Shown: piece after piece, positions 47,553 to 57,040 of the stretch
Layout: the number at the start of each line of letters is the position of its first letter
Position numbering within the stretch: the stretch's first letter is position 1
DNA from: Flavipsychrobacter sp.
GTDB taxonomy: Bacteria > Bacteroidota > Bacteroidia > Chitinophagales > Chitinophagaceae
Length of the DNA stretch: 64,000 nucleotides
Direction of reading: 5' to 3'
Assembly (NCBI GenBank): GCA_016787265.1
Contig: JAEUVF010000016.1
Span: 1 to 64,000, forward strand
Translations under genes and position numbers: made by a program
Notes under the pieces: generated by a model
Seen by the model: only the letters and a program-made list of their open reading frames with translations
The model's database searches: none
What the model was told of the DNA's origin: nothing

Positions 47553-50500
47553 TTACTGTTTTTTGGTACTGTCGGTGGCGGGCTTTTTCTTTTTTTTGAG
47601 CAAATCGTTCAGAATTCCCTTGGCAGCCTCTTCGGCCCGTTTTGGGGAATTCGTTTTACCGGAATCGCCTGTTGCCGTAGTATCTTTTGCACCCAGAATT
47701 TTTTTAGCCAGCTCTTTTTGCGCATCTTTCAATACTTCCGCCTTGATTACGGCAAGACTGTCCTTTGCACGTTGTTTGGCAATATTCAGGGCGGAATCTG
47801 CCTTTGCTTTCTGTTCGGCGGCTATATCCTTCACTTTGGATTCCAGCTCGGTAGCCAGGCTGGTGGCGGACTGCGACAGATTGTATTTCAATTGTGGGTT
47901 GGTGAGTGATCCGCCCATATTGACTTTCAGGTTTACCGTTTCTCCCGGATTAACCGCCAGCCCTTTTTTCGTCAGTTCTGCTGCAAGCCCGTTGATCAAC
48001 TGGTTAGCGTCCGATCCCAGCTTTGCACGCGGTATTTTCATGTTGATCAGATATTCCATGCTCTGATCAAAACCATGCATGCCGCCAATTTCCATTTCAA
48101 TATCCTTCAACTTCACTTTGAAAGGCTTTACCAGCACCTTTCCGTTTACAAATTCGAAGTATTGTTTGATGTCTTTGACACTGATTTTCTCCAATTCCGT
48201 AAGTTTCAGTTTGCTGGCCAGGATTTCTACCGGTTTGAATTTGGCAAGAAAGCCTTCGATCAACATTACCACCCCATTACCAGTCAGCGAACTGAGTTCC
48301 GGCATCATCTGTTCTCCCAACCGGCCATTGACAGTTAAACTGGAGTTCAGTTTCCCTGAAATAAATTCACCAATCGGCATCAGGTATTTTACTGTATTAA
48401 AAGCCTGGAAGGTTTTTGCCACATCCAGATTTTGCAGGTTGTAAGAGAAACTGATGGCGGGTTTCAATTTGTTATCGCGGGTGGAATACGAACCATTTAA
48501 GCCAATGGCACCATCCAGTGCCTGCATACTCAGGTTCTGAAGCGTTACTGTTTCATTAGCGATATTCAACTGCCCCTTTACATTATTATAGTTGACTTTG
48601 TCATAGGTTACCTTGTCTGCATCTGCATTGATGGCGAACCGAATATTTGAAGGAACCGCGAAAGGCTGGCTGCTTCCGGCTTCCGGCTCTTCTTCGGAAG
48701 CGGTACCCATCCATTTGTTAAGGTTTACCTGATCGGCGCTCAAAGTAAGACTGCCAGCCAGGGGCTCATCCTTAATCGCATAACCAATGGCGTTAGTAAT
48801 CTTTCCGTTAGCTGTAAAGTTGGTTTGCTGAAAACTACCCGTTGCATTCTGTATGGCTATGTCTTTCGGTGTAAACTGAAGGGCGGCTGATTTTAAAGTA
48901 AGTCCGTCTGGGAAATCAGCAGTTTTAAATGCGATTTGCTGCAGGTTTACAACACCACCCGACTGAATGGCATCGTATTGTTCTTTGTCTATATGAGATT
49001 TTTTTCCCTTAATGCGAACATCTGCATCCAGCCGGCCTGCCAAACTGGTACCGGGATCAAAGTTGTAAAATTGTTTAACCCTTCCAAGATCGAATCCTCC
49101 CTTTATTCCAGCATCAAAACCTGGATCAGTAGCCGGTTGTGTGAGAACGAGGTTGAAGTCCACTTTATCTGCGCCAAACTCAGCATGGCCAACCGGAATA
49201 CGAACCACCGTATGATCGGGTACACCATCTGGATTTGTTACTTCGATTGTAGCACTGGTATTCTGAATTGGTTGAGGAAACTCTTTGGATGCATAATAAA
49301 TATTGGAAAGCTGAACCAGCCCTTTTGCCTGGAAGGGCCCTGGCTGTTGTTGCAGTACCACATTCAGGTTTCCTTTTGCTTCGATATCTGCGTTTACCTG
49401 TCCGCCTATTTTAGTTCCTTCTTCCAGTTTGATAAACTGGCCTATTGTACCCAGGTCCAATTTTCCCTTTGCAGCGGCATCCAGGTATTGAAGGGTTTCC
49501 GGATTTTTATAAATAACCCGGAATGAAAAAGGTTCTTTTCCAAACTGCAGATTGGCTGCAGGTATTTCTAAAACCAGGTTATCCGGTTGCCCGTCTGCGT
49601 TTGTAGCTTTCAGGTCGAGGTTGATGTGCTGAACCGGCTGCGGCAGTTCCGGATATTGAAAAAAACCTTCCTTGATGGAAGCTTCTATCGTATAAGCAGG
49701 CATCCGGTTGGGCGCATACTCACCCTTTACGAAACCTTTGAAAGCAGCGGTACCACTGGTTTTTAGGGAATTGAAGTCCTTGGTATAAATAGCAGGAACA
49801 AGTGATAATATATCACGGAACTCATTCGAGGGCGTACTAAACTGAATATCCATGCCATACGTGGAGTCATTCACCAGTTGGAAGTAACCGTCTGCGTTTA
49901 GTTGCATTTCATTCAAAACGGCTTTCAGTTCTTTAAAGCTGTATTTGCTGGTAGTGGTATTGATATCAAAATTGGCATCCAGGCTGGTTTTGGTGCGAGC
50001 CAGGTAGGGGATACCTTCATAGCTGAAATTAACTTCTTCTGCTTTTGTTCTTGTTTCCAACAGAAATTGATCTGCATTAAAATTTCCGCTGCCTACATGA
50101 TTAAGTCCACTGATAGTAGCAAACATATTCCCTTGCTGATCACTGTATCTGATCAGTCCGTTTTTTATTTCATATTCTTTGAGGTCCAGGCTAAAGCTGC
50201 TGGTAGTGGTATCAACCGGCTCTTCTCCTGTAGATTCTTTCATGATATCCCAGTTCACAGAACCATCTTTTCCAATGATGGCATGAATCCTGGGTTCATC
50301 AAGGACCACCCGGGCTACTTTAACGGGACCATTGCCAAGCAAACTGAAAAGATTTACCGCAACGTCAATTCTTTTGGCGCTAACCAGGGTGTCGGTTGCA
50401 TATTGATCAGGACCGGTGATGTATAACTTATCCAGTCCTACGCTCAACTTTGGAAAATTGCGGAAAAAGGAAATAGAAACATCATCAAAGCCCGATGGGG

Positions 50501-50633
50501 CTTTCAATTGTTTATTCATTTCCTCTTTGGCCAGGTTTTTTAATTTGTCACCAAAAAGAAGGGGGATGGCAATTGCCGCGATCAACAATAATCCCAATAG
50601 AATTCCTAAAATTGCCAGTATTCTTTTCAGCAT
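47553..50633 (-). CDS. Large AsmA-family protein
   Basis: 1026 aa. One N-terminal membrane anchor (residues 5-27) is followed by the AsmA domain 'LKNLAKEEMNKQLKAPSGFDDVSISFFRNFPKLSVGLDKLYITGP'. Then come several hundred residues of repeating beta strands of the bridge-like type ('DLGTIGQFIKLEEGTKIGGQVNADIEAKGN', 'DLGRVKQFYNFDPGTSLAGRLDADVRIKG') and the AsmA_2 C-terminal region near 750-960. A Lys-rich, Ala-rich helix ends the protein (KDSLAVIKAEVLKDAQKELAKK). AsmA-like proteins such as YhdP/TamB move phospholipids between membranes in the periplasm; this one likely has that role. Single gene. Confidence 0.88.
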   Translation of the reverse strand: MLKRILAILGILLGLLLIAAIAIPLLFGDKLKNLAKEEMNKQLKAPSGFDDVSISFFRNFPKLSVGLDKLYITGPDQYATDTLVSAKRIDVAVNLFSLLGNGPVKVARVVLDEPRIHAIIGKDGSVNWDIMKESTGEEPVDTTTSSFSLDLKEYEIKNGLIRYSDQQGNMFATISGLNHVGSGNFNADQFLLETRTKAEEVNFSYEGIPYLARTKTSLDANFDINTTTSKYSFKELKAVLNEMQLNADGYFQLVNDSTYGMDIQFSTPSNEFRDILSLVPAIYTKDFNSLKTSGTAAFKGFVKGEYAPNRMPAYTIEASIKEGFFQYPELPQPVQHINLDLKATNADGQPDNLVLEIPAANLQFGKEPFSFRVIYKNPETLQYLDAAAKGKLDLGTIGQFIKLEEGTKIGGQVNADIEAKGNLNVVLQQQPGPFQAKGLVQLSNIYYASKEFPQPIQNTSATIEVTNPDGVPDHTVVRIPVGHAEFGADKVDFNLVLTQPATDPGFDAGIKGGFDLGRVKQFYNFDPGTSLAGRLDADVRIKGKKSHIDKEQYDAIQSGGVVNLQQIAFKTADFPDGLTLKSAALQFTPKDIAIQNATGSFQQTNFTANGKITNAIGYAIKDEPLAGSLTLSADQVNLNKWMGTASEEEPEAGSSQPFAVPSNIRFAINADADKVTYDKVNYNNVKGQLNIANETVTLQNLSMQALDGAIGLNGSYSTRDNKLKPAISFSYNLQNLDVAKTFQAFNTVKYLMPIGEFISGKLNSSLTVNGRLGEQMMPELSSLTGNGVVMLIEGFLAKFKPVEILASKLKLTELEKISVKDIKQYFEFVNGKVLVKPFKVKLKDIEMEIGGMHGFDQSMEYLINMKIPRAKLGSDANQLINGLAAELTKKGLAVNPGETVNLKVNMGGSLTNPQLKYNLSQSATSLATELESKVKDIAAEQKAKADSALNIAKQRAKDSLAVIKAEVLKDAQKELAKKILGAKDTTATGDSGKTNSPKRAEEAAKGILNDLLKKKKKPATDSTKKQ

Positions 50634-50709
50634 AGTTGGAAAGGTTTTAGCTTAGCGTTAAAATATCATGCCCGGCAAATATAAACTTTCCGGGAGCAGC
50701 GTTCGGCGT

Positions 50710-51186
50710 ATGAAAAATTTACTTTGTTTTTTACTGGGTTGTTTTGTGTTTGGAATTACGTCTGCTCAAACGGTGAAAAAGCTGTCTATTAATGAACTAG
50801 AAAACTATATCAATGCAACAGAAAAGCCGTTGGTAGTAAATTTCTGGGCTACTTTCTGCCGGCCCTGCATTGATGAGTTGCCCCATTTTCTGGAAGCTCG
50901 TCAGCAATATCCGCAGGTGGAGCTGGTGATGGTTAGCCTGGATCTGCCTGGTTTTTATCCCGATAAAATAGAGCAGTTTCTAGGTTCCAGAAACATAATC
51001 GGGCCTACACAGTTTTGGCTGAATGAAACAAATGCAGACAGTTTTTGTCCCCGCATTGATCCTGCCTGGGATGGTGCGATTCCGGTAACGCTTTGGCTCA
51101 ATCCTGCCAAAAAATACAGGAAATTTGTAAACCGTGGAATGACGGATACCCAGATCAAACTAGCCTTTCAGGAGCTGATGCAATGA
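50710..51186 (+). CDS. TlpA-type thioredoxin-like protein, exported
   Basis: 158 aa from ATG 50710 (14 residues less than the open frame); signal peptide MKNLLCFLLGCFVFGITSAQ. The thioredoxin domain has the active site 'VVNFWATFCRPCIDELPHF' (C-R-P-C) and the cis-Pro loop 'GAIPVTLWLN'. Predicted thiol-disulphide reductase in the periplasm, for cytochrome maturation or protein reduction. Divergent from the AsmA-like gene; its stop TGA is directly next to the stop of the convergent thioredoxin-family gene, with no base between. Confidence 0.9.
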   Translation: MKNLLCFLLGCFVFGITSAQTVKKLSINELENYINATEKPLVVNFWATFCRPCIDELPHFLEARQQYPQVELVMVSLDLPGFYPDKIEQFLGSRNIIGPTQFWLNETNADSFCPRIDPAWDGAIPVTLWLNPAKKYRKFVNRGMTDTQIKLAFQELMQ

Positions 51187-51789
51187 TTAGCTTTTCCGTT
51201 TAATGCTACAACCTACGGATCGGCTTTTTTTTACGGTCACTTCTTTCCCTTCCGTCATTTCAGTGATCGCCAGTTCCAGGTGTTTTCTCTTGACCTTGGT
51301 TTCGTCTGCAGGATTATCGTCTATTGCTCCCTGGTAGACCAGCTTACCATCACTGTCGAACAGATAACATTCAGGCGTTCGTGTAGCACCAAAAGCATCC
51401 GCGAGTTCATTTTTACTATCAATTGTATAGGGCCAGGCATATTGTTGTGCCCGGGCATATTGTTGCATGTCTTTATATGAATCATCACTATGTCGGGAAC
51501 CTTCATTGGAGTTCACCACGATAAATCCAATTCCTTTTTCGAGTGCGAAAGATCCAATGGCCCTGGTACGCGCCTGATTTTTCTCAACATAGGGACAGGT
51601 ATTGCAACTAAACATAACCAGCAAACCTTTGGGGGTTCGTACATCAGCAAGAGAAATCAGCTTGCCGGAAACATCCTTCATACGAATAGTTGCTGTGGGG
51701 ATAGTTGCGCCATGTGGTAAAGGTTGAACCTGGGCTATCAAACCATATGTAACCAGCAGTGCCAAAACAGCGGTAAAAATCAGTTTCAT
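51187..51789 (-). CDS. Redoxin/thioredoxin-family protein, exported
   Basis: 200 aa from ATG 51789 (four residues shorter than the open frame). Signal peptide ends LLVTYGLIAQ. 'PKGLLVMFSCNTCPYVEKNQARTRAIGSFALEKGIGFIVVNSNEG' has the C-N-T-C active site and the fold of the AhpC/TSA-redoxin type with 'ADAFGATRTPECYLFDSDGKLVYQGAIDD' as the cis-Pro loop. This layout is common in Bacteroidota secreted redoxins. Convergent with the TlpA-type gene. Confidence 0.9.
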   Translation of the reverse strand: MKLIFTAVLALLVTYGLIAQVQPLPHGATIPTATIRMKDVSGKLISLADVRTPKGLLVMFSCNTCPYVEKNQARTRAIGSFALEKGIGFIVVNSNEGSRHSDDSYKDMQQYARAQQYAWPYTIDSKNELADAFGATRTPECYLFDSDGKLVYQGAIDDNPADETKVKRKHLELAITEMTEGKEVTVKKSRSVGCSIKRKS

Positions 51790-51833
51790 ATTTGCAGGCA
51801 TTTGGTAAGCAACTTAAAGTTCGGTTTTTTCAA

Positions 51834-52799
51834 TTAAACAGCCGATTGACTGGCTTCTTTTCTGGCTCTCTCGGCAGCCATCATCTTTAGGGAATGAATA
51901 CTGACATTTAATTCATATCCAATCAATAGAACAAGGGAGCTGAAATAAATCAATAACATTAATATGAGAATGGTTCCGATAGAGCCATACACTTTATTAA
52001 AATTATCAAACCATTGTAACCATAAAGAAAATCCTCCGGCTGTTAACACTACCAGGAGGGTTGCAAGAGTAGTGCCAGGAGAGGAGAGTTGCCATCGCTC
52101 ATGGATGGCCGGAGCATATTTATAAATTACCGCGATACAATAATATACCATGGCCAGTATAAAAACCCATCGCAGGTTTTTAACCAGCCAGCGTACCAAA
52201 GGGGTATTGATTTCCATTTTTGTAAGTGCCCAGTTCAAAATGGTACCCTGGGCTAGTATGAGGCCCATCGATATGATGAACAGCAGAATCAGAATGGTAG
52301 TAATGCGCACCGCCACCCATCGTTCCAGTAGAAAATTACGGTCGCGGGTGTACATCAGTGACTTATTAAATGTTCGCATGATACCCAATACAGCATTCGA
52401 AGCATAAAAAACAGCAAGAAAAAAACCAATGGAAAGCAGTCCGCTGCGCGGCGTTTCCAGAAAATCTTCGAGGAAGTCTTTTACGAGTAAGAAGGTATTC
52501 AGATTGGGGGTAACATCCCGCGTAACCAGCAGGAGCTGGGTTGTAATCTGCCTGCTGAAAGGCATGTATGGAAGCAGTGTGCACAGAAAAATCGTTGCAG
52601 CCGGAATGGCCATAAGTAAGTTGAAAGAAATTGCTGCGGCGCGATCATTCAAGCCCACTTTTTTAACCTGCTGCATAAAAAAAATAGCCACATCATAGAG
52701 GGGTAGGCCTTCAAACCCGGGTAGTACAATTTTTTTGCTTTTGGCAATGAACCACCGGATGACTGGCAGATTTCGGAGGATGTGGTTAATATTGAACAT
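51834..52799 (-). CDS. YihY/BrkB-family membrane protein
   Basis: 321 aa with six membrane helices: about 55-75, 105-130, 165-190, 205-225, 240-260 and 275-300. 'KVGLNDRAAAISFNLLMAIPAATIFLCTLLPYMP' and 'YGSIGTILILMLLIYFSSLVLLIGYELNVSIH' are family signatures. YihY-type proteins are now linked to phospholipid transport in the outer-membrane pathway and are often found with AsmA-like genes, as here. It lies 13 bp after the mltG stop and is probably in one unit with it. Confidence 0.9.
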   Translation of the reverse strand: MFNINHILRNLPVIRWFIAKSKKIVLPGFEGLPLYDVAIFFMQQVKKVGLNDRAAAISFNLLMAIPAATIFLCTLLPYMPFSRQITTQLLLVTRDVTPNLNTFLLVKDFLEDFLETPRSGLLSIGFFLAVFYASNAVLGIMRTFNKSLMYTRDRNFLLERWVAVRITTILILLFIISMGLILAQGTILNWALTKMEINTPLVRWLVKNLRWVFILAMVYYCIAVIYKYAPAIHERWQLSSPGTTLATLLVVLTAGGFSLWLQWFDNFNKVYGSIGTILILMLLIYFSSLVLLIGYELNVSIHSLKMMAAERARKEASQSAV

Positions 52800-52812
52800 G
52801 CTTCAGTTGGAA

Positions 52813-53853
52813 TCAGCTGCCGGTATCCTCCGGTTGATTTTTCTTTTTGAGATAGATATCCAATGCCTTCTGATAAATACGGGCATTGGCCAGGTGTTGT
52901 TGGTAGTTCTCTGCAAAAATATGAGTGCCGTCAAACTTCGGACTTGCTACAAAATACAGGTATTTGGTAGTTGCCGGATTTAATACGGCATCGATGGTTA
53001 CCTGTTGTGGTGTGCAGATTGGACCAGGTGGTAGACCTGCCACCCGATAGGTATTAAAGGGTGATTCAACTGCAAGATGTTTGTTATATATTCTACGTAA
53101 GGAAAAATCTTTGAGTGCAAATTTTACGGTGGGGTCAGCTCCCAGGCGCATGTTTATTTTCAATCGGTTCAGGTAAACAGAAGCGATTGTATCTTTTTCC
53201 TGGTTATTATTGGTTTCTTCTTCAACAATGGAGGCCAGTGTAACCACCTGCTCTGGTGTAAGGCCCAGGCTGGCGGCCTGTTGCAGGCGTGTTTCATTCC
53301 AGAATGTTTTCCGGGCAGCCAGGAATTTATCCATTACTCTTGCCGGTGTTGTATTCCAAAAATAGGTGTATGTATCTGGAAGAATGGTACTTATCAGGGT
53401 ATTGCTGTCGAGTCCCCAATGTTTTAAAGAATCCGGATTTAACAGGTACCCTATAAATACAGCGGAATCGATCTCCAGTTTTCTGCCAACCAGGGAGGCA
53501 AGGTCTTCCCTGGTACGAAGTTTATTAATAACCAGGTTTACCGGTTCCTGCTGTCCGTTTCGTAGTTTACGTACGATGGTAAGTATGGAACTGCCTTGTT
53601 GGATAGCATAGCGGCCAGCTTTTATTTTTTCGGGGTAATCAAGCCTTTTGGCTACAAAATTGAAGAGCGCTGTTGAACGAACGACTGTATCTTTTTTTAA
53701 CCGCACAAGCACGTCCTCATAGGTACTGCCTGTTGGAATCTCCAGGTAAAGAGTCTTTTTGCTGAAACCGGTAGCTGATCCGCTAAAGAGCCAAAAGGCT
53801 GTGATCAGTCCGATTATTGCCAATGCAAGAAGAAGAATCAGAATTTTTTTCAT
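52813..53853 (-). CDS. mltG: Endolytic murein transglycosylase MltG
   Basis: 346 aa from ATG 53853 (open frame reaches 53883). One membrane helix at residues 3-22, a LysM-like N-terminal part ('EIPTGSTYEDVLVRLKKDTVVRS'), then the YceG/MltG domain with the catalytic Glu in 'LASIVEEETNN' and 'YNTYRVAGLPPGPICTPQQVTIDAVLNPATTKYLYFVA'. It cuts nascent glycan strands and sets their length during peptidoglycan synthesis. Follows the secG terminator; in one unit with the YihY gene. Confidence 0.94.
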   Translation of the reverse strand: MKKILILLLALAIIGLITAFWLFSGSATGFSKKTLYLEIPTGSTYEDVLVRLKKDTVVRSTALFNFVAKRLDYPEKIKAGRYAIQQGSSILTIVRKLRNGQQEPVNLVINKLRTREDLASLVGRKLEIDSAVFIGYLLNPDSLKHWGLDSNTLISTILPDTYTYFWNTTPARVMDKFLAARKTFWNETRLQQAASLGLTPEQVVTLASIVEEETNNNQEKDTIASVYLNRLKINMRLGADPTVKFALKDFSLRRIYNKHLAVESPFNTYRVAGLPPGPICTPQQVTIDAVLNPATTKYLYFVASPKFDGTHIFAENYQQHLANARIYQKALDIYLKKKNQPEDTGS

Positions 53854-53881
53854 GGATGCCTGATTAGAGGCTAAAGTAAGC

Positions 53882-53909
53882 AAAAACCCTGCTGGTAGAG
53901 CAGGGTTTT
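53882..53909 (-). terminator. Terminator of the secG operon
   Basis: AAACCCTGC(T) pairs with AGCAGGGTTT around a 5-6 base loop; on the minus strand it ends in TTTTT. It begins 25 bp after the secG stop. Confidence 0.85.
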
Positions 53910-53934
53910 GAATATCGGAGGGTGATGATTGTTT

Positions 53935-54306
53935 TTAATTCGCTGGTTTTGCCGAACTGTCAACAGGAACCGTAGTCGGGGTAAGCGACTGATTTCCTGG
54001 TGTTGCAGGTGTTTGAATCGGAGTGGTTACAGCTGGCTTGGTATTCAGCTCATCCAGCATAGTATTGGTTTTGCCGGTTGAAGTCGGAATAAAAACTGCG
54101 GAGAACAGGCAAAGAAGGCCTACTATGAGAGCAAATGTCCAGGTGCCTTTTTCCAACAGGTCGGTAGTTTGTTTAACTCCCATGAACTGGTTGCTTAATC
54201 CACCTACATTACCAGCCAGTCCACCGCCTTTCGGGCTTTGAACCAGGATGATAAATCCAAGAATCGCACTGGCCAGGATTATCAGAATCAGAAAAAAGAG
54301 GGTCAT
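53935..54306 (-). CDS. secG: Preprotein translocase subunit SecG
   Basis: 123 aa. The two membrane helices (residues 3-23 and 55-75) flank 'QSPKGGGLAGNVGGLSNQFMGVKQTTDLLEKGTWTFALI', the SecG signature. The tail after residue 80 is Pro/Thr-rich and longer than in most bacteria, as usual in this phylum. SecG stimulates the SecYEG channel. It overlaps the upstream TPR-like gene by 4 bp and ends the miaB-to-secG unit. Confidence 0.94.
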   Translation of the reverse strand: MTLFFLILIILASAILGFIILVQSPKGGGLAGNVGGLSNQFMGVKQTTDLLEKGTWTFALIVGLLCLFSAVFIPTSTGKTNTMLDELNTKPAVTTPIQTPATPGNQSLTPTTVPVDSSAKPAN

Positions 54307-55238
54307 GATCGGTTATTTAATTGTTCAATTCGAGTCGCAAAATAAGCGGATTTGTCGGGATGAGCCAAACTTAATTTCCGGAAAATATCGGCTGCCCGCG
54401 CTTTATCTCCCTGCTTAAGCAACACTTCTGCCATGGTTTCGGTAAGAATTTCTTTTGTTTCGATGGAATCTGCTGCAAGCGCTTCAATAGTTTCACCCTG
54501 GCCACTTTTCAGGAGTTTTTCTTCAATAGCGGTCTGGGGTAATTTTTTCATGGTCCGGATCCATTCTGTAAAGGATTTTAGCTGCCTGCCGAGTTTATCC
54601 TTCGGTAATTCATTTCCAAGTTTGATCCCCTGAGAGGCGAAATAATCAATTGTATGGTAGGGTTCAAAACTGGGCATATCATCGGTTACCGGTCCCAGGT
54701 CTTTAAGGGAAGGGATCCGGATCGGCGATTCTTTTTGCAGCAGGTCTTCCCGCAAAGCCGGCCCGGAATCTTCCAGTGTTGGAAGTTCCTGTTCTGCAGG
54801 AGAGAAAACCAGTGTTTCCGGTTCAGTGGCCGATTGGGCAATGGCTTTTGCCAGGGCTAGCGCATCCGCCAGCTCTGAAGAGAGTTCCTTCACCAGTTTT
54901 TGCTTTACCGGTTCAGCACTGCTGGAAAGGGGGTCTTGCTGCTGAGCAGGTACAGGGGAGGGTTCCGGCTGGCTGGATGGTTGAACTGCCAGGATCGGTT
55001 CAGATTTCGTGCGGTGAACCAGCGAATCCAGATAATACGGATTCTGAAAATAGAGCAGGGTTTTCTGCCATTGTTTTTCCACATTATCCTTTTTTTCCTC
55101 CTTCATTTTTTTAAGGAGCAGGTATTGCAATATACCTATATAAGGATAGCGTGCTGCAAGTTGTTCCAGATCCTGTACAGTTACTTCCTGGAATCCCGTC
55201 TGATTAAAATAATATTGTAAGGTTTTCGTAAGCTCCAT
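54303..55238 (-). CDS. Hypothetical TPR-like protein in the lptE-secG operon
   Basis: 311 aa, cytoplasmic. The first 80 residues are helical and Leu/Tyr-rich ('LEQLAARYPYIGILQYLLLKKMKEEKKDNVEKQWQKTLLYFQNPYYLDSLV'). A Pro/Ser/Gln linker (about 85-125) follows, and the C-terminal 40 residues are a TPR-like unit: 'TETMAEVLLKQGDKARAADIFRKLSLAHPDKSAYFATRIEQL'. Such proteins recur between lptE and secG in Bacteroidota, but I know of no proven function. It overlaps secG by 4 bp and follows lptE by 21 bp. Confidence 0.8.
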   Translation of the reverse strand: MELTKTLQYYFNQTGFQEVTVQDLEQLAARYPYIGILQYLLLKKMKEEKKDNVEKQWQKTLLYFQNPYYLDSLVHRTKSEPILAVQPSSQPEPSPVPAQQQDPLSSSAEPVKQKLVKELSSELADALALAKAIAQSATEPETLVFSPAEQELPTLEDSGPALREDLLQKESPIRIPSLKDLGPVTDDMPSFEPYHTIDYFASQGIKLGNELPKDKLGRQLKSFTEWIRTMKKLPQTAIEEKLLKSGQGETIEALAADSIETKEILTETMAEVLLKQGDKARAADIFRKLSLAHPDKSAYFATRIEQLNNRS

Positions 55239-55259
55239 GCCGCTGCCAAGATAAGGTAT

Positions 55260-55772
55260 TTACCAGTTGGAGAAAATGCGGTTGAAAATTTCATCGCTCA
55301 GGTTCCGAATAATATCATCCTGCAATTGCAATTGCGCCTGGTCGAGTGTAAGATTGGCACTAAAATCGAAATTTCGGGTTACAGATGCTTCAAAGTTTTT
55401 CGATTCATCCAGGCGGTTCCTGAATTGGATCTGTACAGTTATGTTTAAACGGTTACTGGCTGCCTGCTGATTGGAAATGCCGGTTGTTGAAACCGAACAA
55501 TCTGTGATTGTGCCCGCGATATCATAATCGGCATCTTCTCCCTGTACCTGTGTCAGGCGGGTTTGACTGATTACTTTCTGACGAAGCTTATCGGTGAGCA
55601 GTGGACTTAAAACCGGATTGAACAATCTTGCCTTGTTTTCAAAATATTGGATGCGCACAGTTTTAACTTCCGGTGGAATGGACACATCCCGGAAGGAGTA
55701 ACAGCCGCTTATTAAAAGGATCAGGCCAACCAGCAGAACGCCGGTCAATGCAACCGGGTTGGATTTATTCAT
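55260..55772 (-). CDS. lptE: LPS-assembly lipoprotein LptE
   Basis: 170 aa from ATG 55772. The lipobox is 'LILLISGCYSF' (Cys24); the mature protein starts 'YSFRDVSIPPEVKTVRIQYFENKARLFNPVLSPLLTDKLRQKVISQTRLTQVQ', the Bacteroidota LptE (DUF4136-like/LptE) pattern. 'DIAGTITDCSVSTTGISNQQAASNRLNITVQIQFRN' follows. LptE plugs the LptD barrel that delivers lipopolysaccharide to the outer membrane surface. lptD is not in the window. It overlaps the sigma-54 activator gene by 8 bp. Confidence 0.9.
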   Translation of the reverse strand: MNKSNPVALTGVLLVGLILLISGCYSFRDVSIPPEVKTVRIQYFENKARLFNPVLSPLLTDKLRQKVISQTRLTQVQGEDADYDIAGTITDCSVSTTGISNQQAASNRLNITVQIQFRNRLDESKNFEASVTRNFDFSANLTLDQAQLQLQDDIIRNLSDEIFNRIFSNW

Positions 55773-57036
55773 TGATATCATACTCCTTCAATTTACGATA
55801 AAGTGTGCGTTCGCTGATACCCAGATCTGCTGCAGCATCTTTACGTTTGCCTTTATGTTTCTTCAATGCTTTTAAAATGAGTTCTTTCTCTTTATCCATA
55901 ATATTGAGCGATTCTTCCACTTCTTCATGTTCGTGGATTTCATCGTGAGAATGAGGCATCAGAACGGAAGTTGCTGCAGCAGGTTGTACAATAGTTGCCG
56001 GAGAAGGCAGAACAGTTGCCGGAGCTGTATATTCTATCGGTGATGGATATTCGCGCAACAGGCTTTCCTTTGTATATGCAGCGGCTGCGGCAGCTTCCCC
56101 GGGATTTTGCAGAATTTCAACGAACATCTTTTTTAGTTCGGTTACATCCTTTTTCATATCAAAAAACAGTTTGTACAGGATCTCCCGTTCACTATTGAAT
56201 TCATGGCCCCCGGTACCCTGACCATTACTAACGAGCATGGGTAATCGATTTGCTGCCTGTTCCGGAAGAAAACGCTTCAGTTCCGCGGCGCTGATGGATT
56301 TGTCTCCGGCGAGCACACTGATTTGTTCTGCTATGTTTTTTAATTCCCGCACATTGCCGGGCCAGGAATAATTTACAAGGAGCAGGCGGGCATCTTCTTC
56401 CAGTTGAACCGGAGGTGTTTTATAGCGTTCCGCGAAATCCACCGCAAATTTCCTGAACAATAAGGGAATATCTTCTTTGCGGTCTCGCAGTGCCGGAACG
56501 CGTATTGGTACCGTACTTAGCCTGTAATAAAGATCCTCTCTGAATTTTCCCTTCTGTGTGAATTCAAGTAATTCACGATTGGTGGCGGCTATTACGCGAA
56601 CATCTGTTTTCTGTACTTTGGAAGAACCTACGCGGATGAATTCACCGGTTTCCAGCACCCGAAGCAGGCGCGCCTGCGTACCAAGGGGCATTTCACCGAT
56701 TTCATCCAGGAAGATAGTGCCACCGTTTACCGTTTCGAAATATCCTTTCCGGCTGTCTACTGCTCCTGTGAAGGCGCCTTTTTCATGACCAAATAATTCG
56801 GAATCAATGGTTCCTTCCGGGATTGCACCACAGTTTACAGCAATGAATGGATTGTGCTTGCGCGCAGAAAGGGCATGAATGATTTGAGAAAAGGCTTCCT
56901 TACCCACACCGCTTTCACCCACAATCAGTACACTCAGGTCGGTATTTGCAACCTGTGCGGCTACATGAAGCGCATGATTTAATGACGGTGCATTTCCAAT
57001 AATGCCGAATCTGTTTTTTATACTTTGGATGTCCAT
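55765..57036 (-). CDS. Sigma-54-dependent activator without receiver domain
   Basis: 423 aa. It starts straight at the AAA+ domain: Walker A is GESGVGKE (residues 40-47), GAFTGA is at 87-92, and Walker B is TIFLDEIGEM (Asp111, Glu112). 'YRLSTVPIRVPALRDRKEDIPLLFRKF' and 'WPGNVRELKN' are the sensor and lid. After a Pro/Ala linker (about 310-370), a Fis-type HTH closes the protein ('LILKALKKHKGKRKDAAADLGISERTLYRKLKEYDI'). There is no receiver, GAF or PAS domain, so input must come from a partner or from expression. Four bases after miaB. Confidence 0.95.
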   Translation of the reverse strand: MDIQSIKNRFGIIGNAPSLNHALHVAAQVANTDLSVLIVGESGVGKEAFSQIIHALSARKHNPFIAVNCGAIPEGTIDSELFGHEKGAFTGAVDSRKGYFETVNGGTIFLDEIGEMPLGTQARLLRVLETGEFIRVGSSKVQKTDVRVIAATNRELLEFTQKGKFREDLYYRLSTVPIRVPALRDRKEDIPLLFRKFAVDFAERYKTPPVQLEEDARLLLVNYSWPGNVRELKNIAEQISVLAGDKSISAAELKRFLPEQAANRLPMLVSNGQGTGGHEFNSEREILYKLFFDMKKDVTELKKMFVEILQNPGEAAAAAAYTKESLLREYPSPIEYTAPATVLPSPATIVQPAAATSVLMPHSHDEIHEHEEVEESLNIMDKEKELILKALKKHKGKRKDAAADLGISERTLYRKLKEYDINE

Positions 57037-57040
57037 GTTG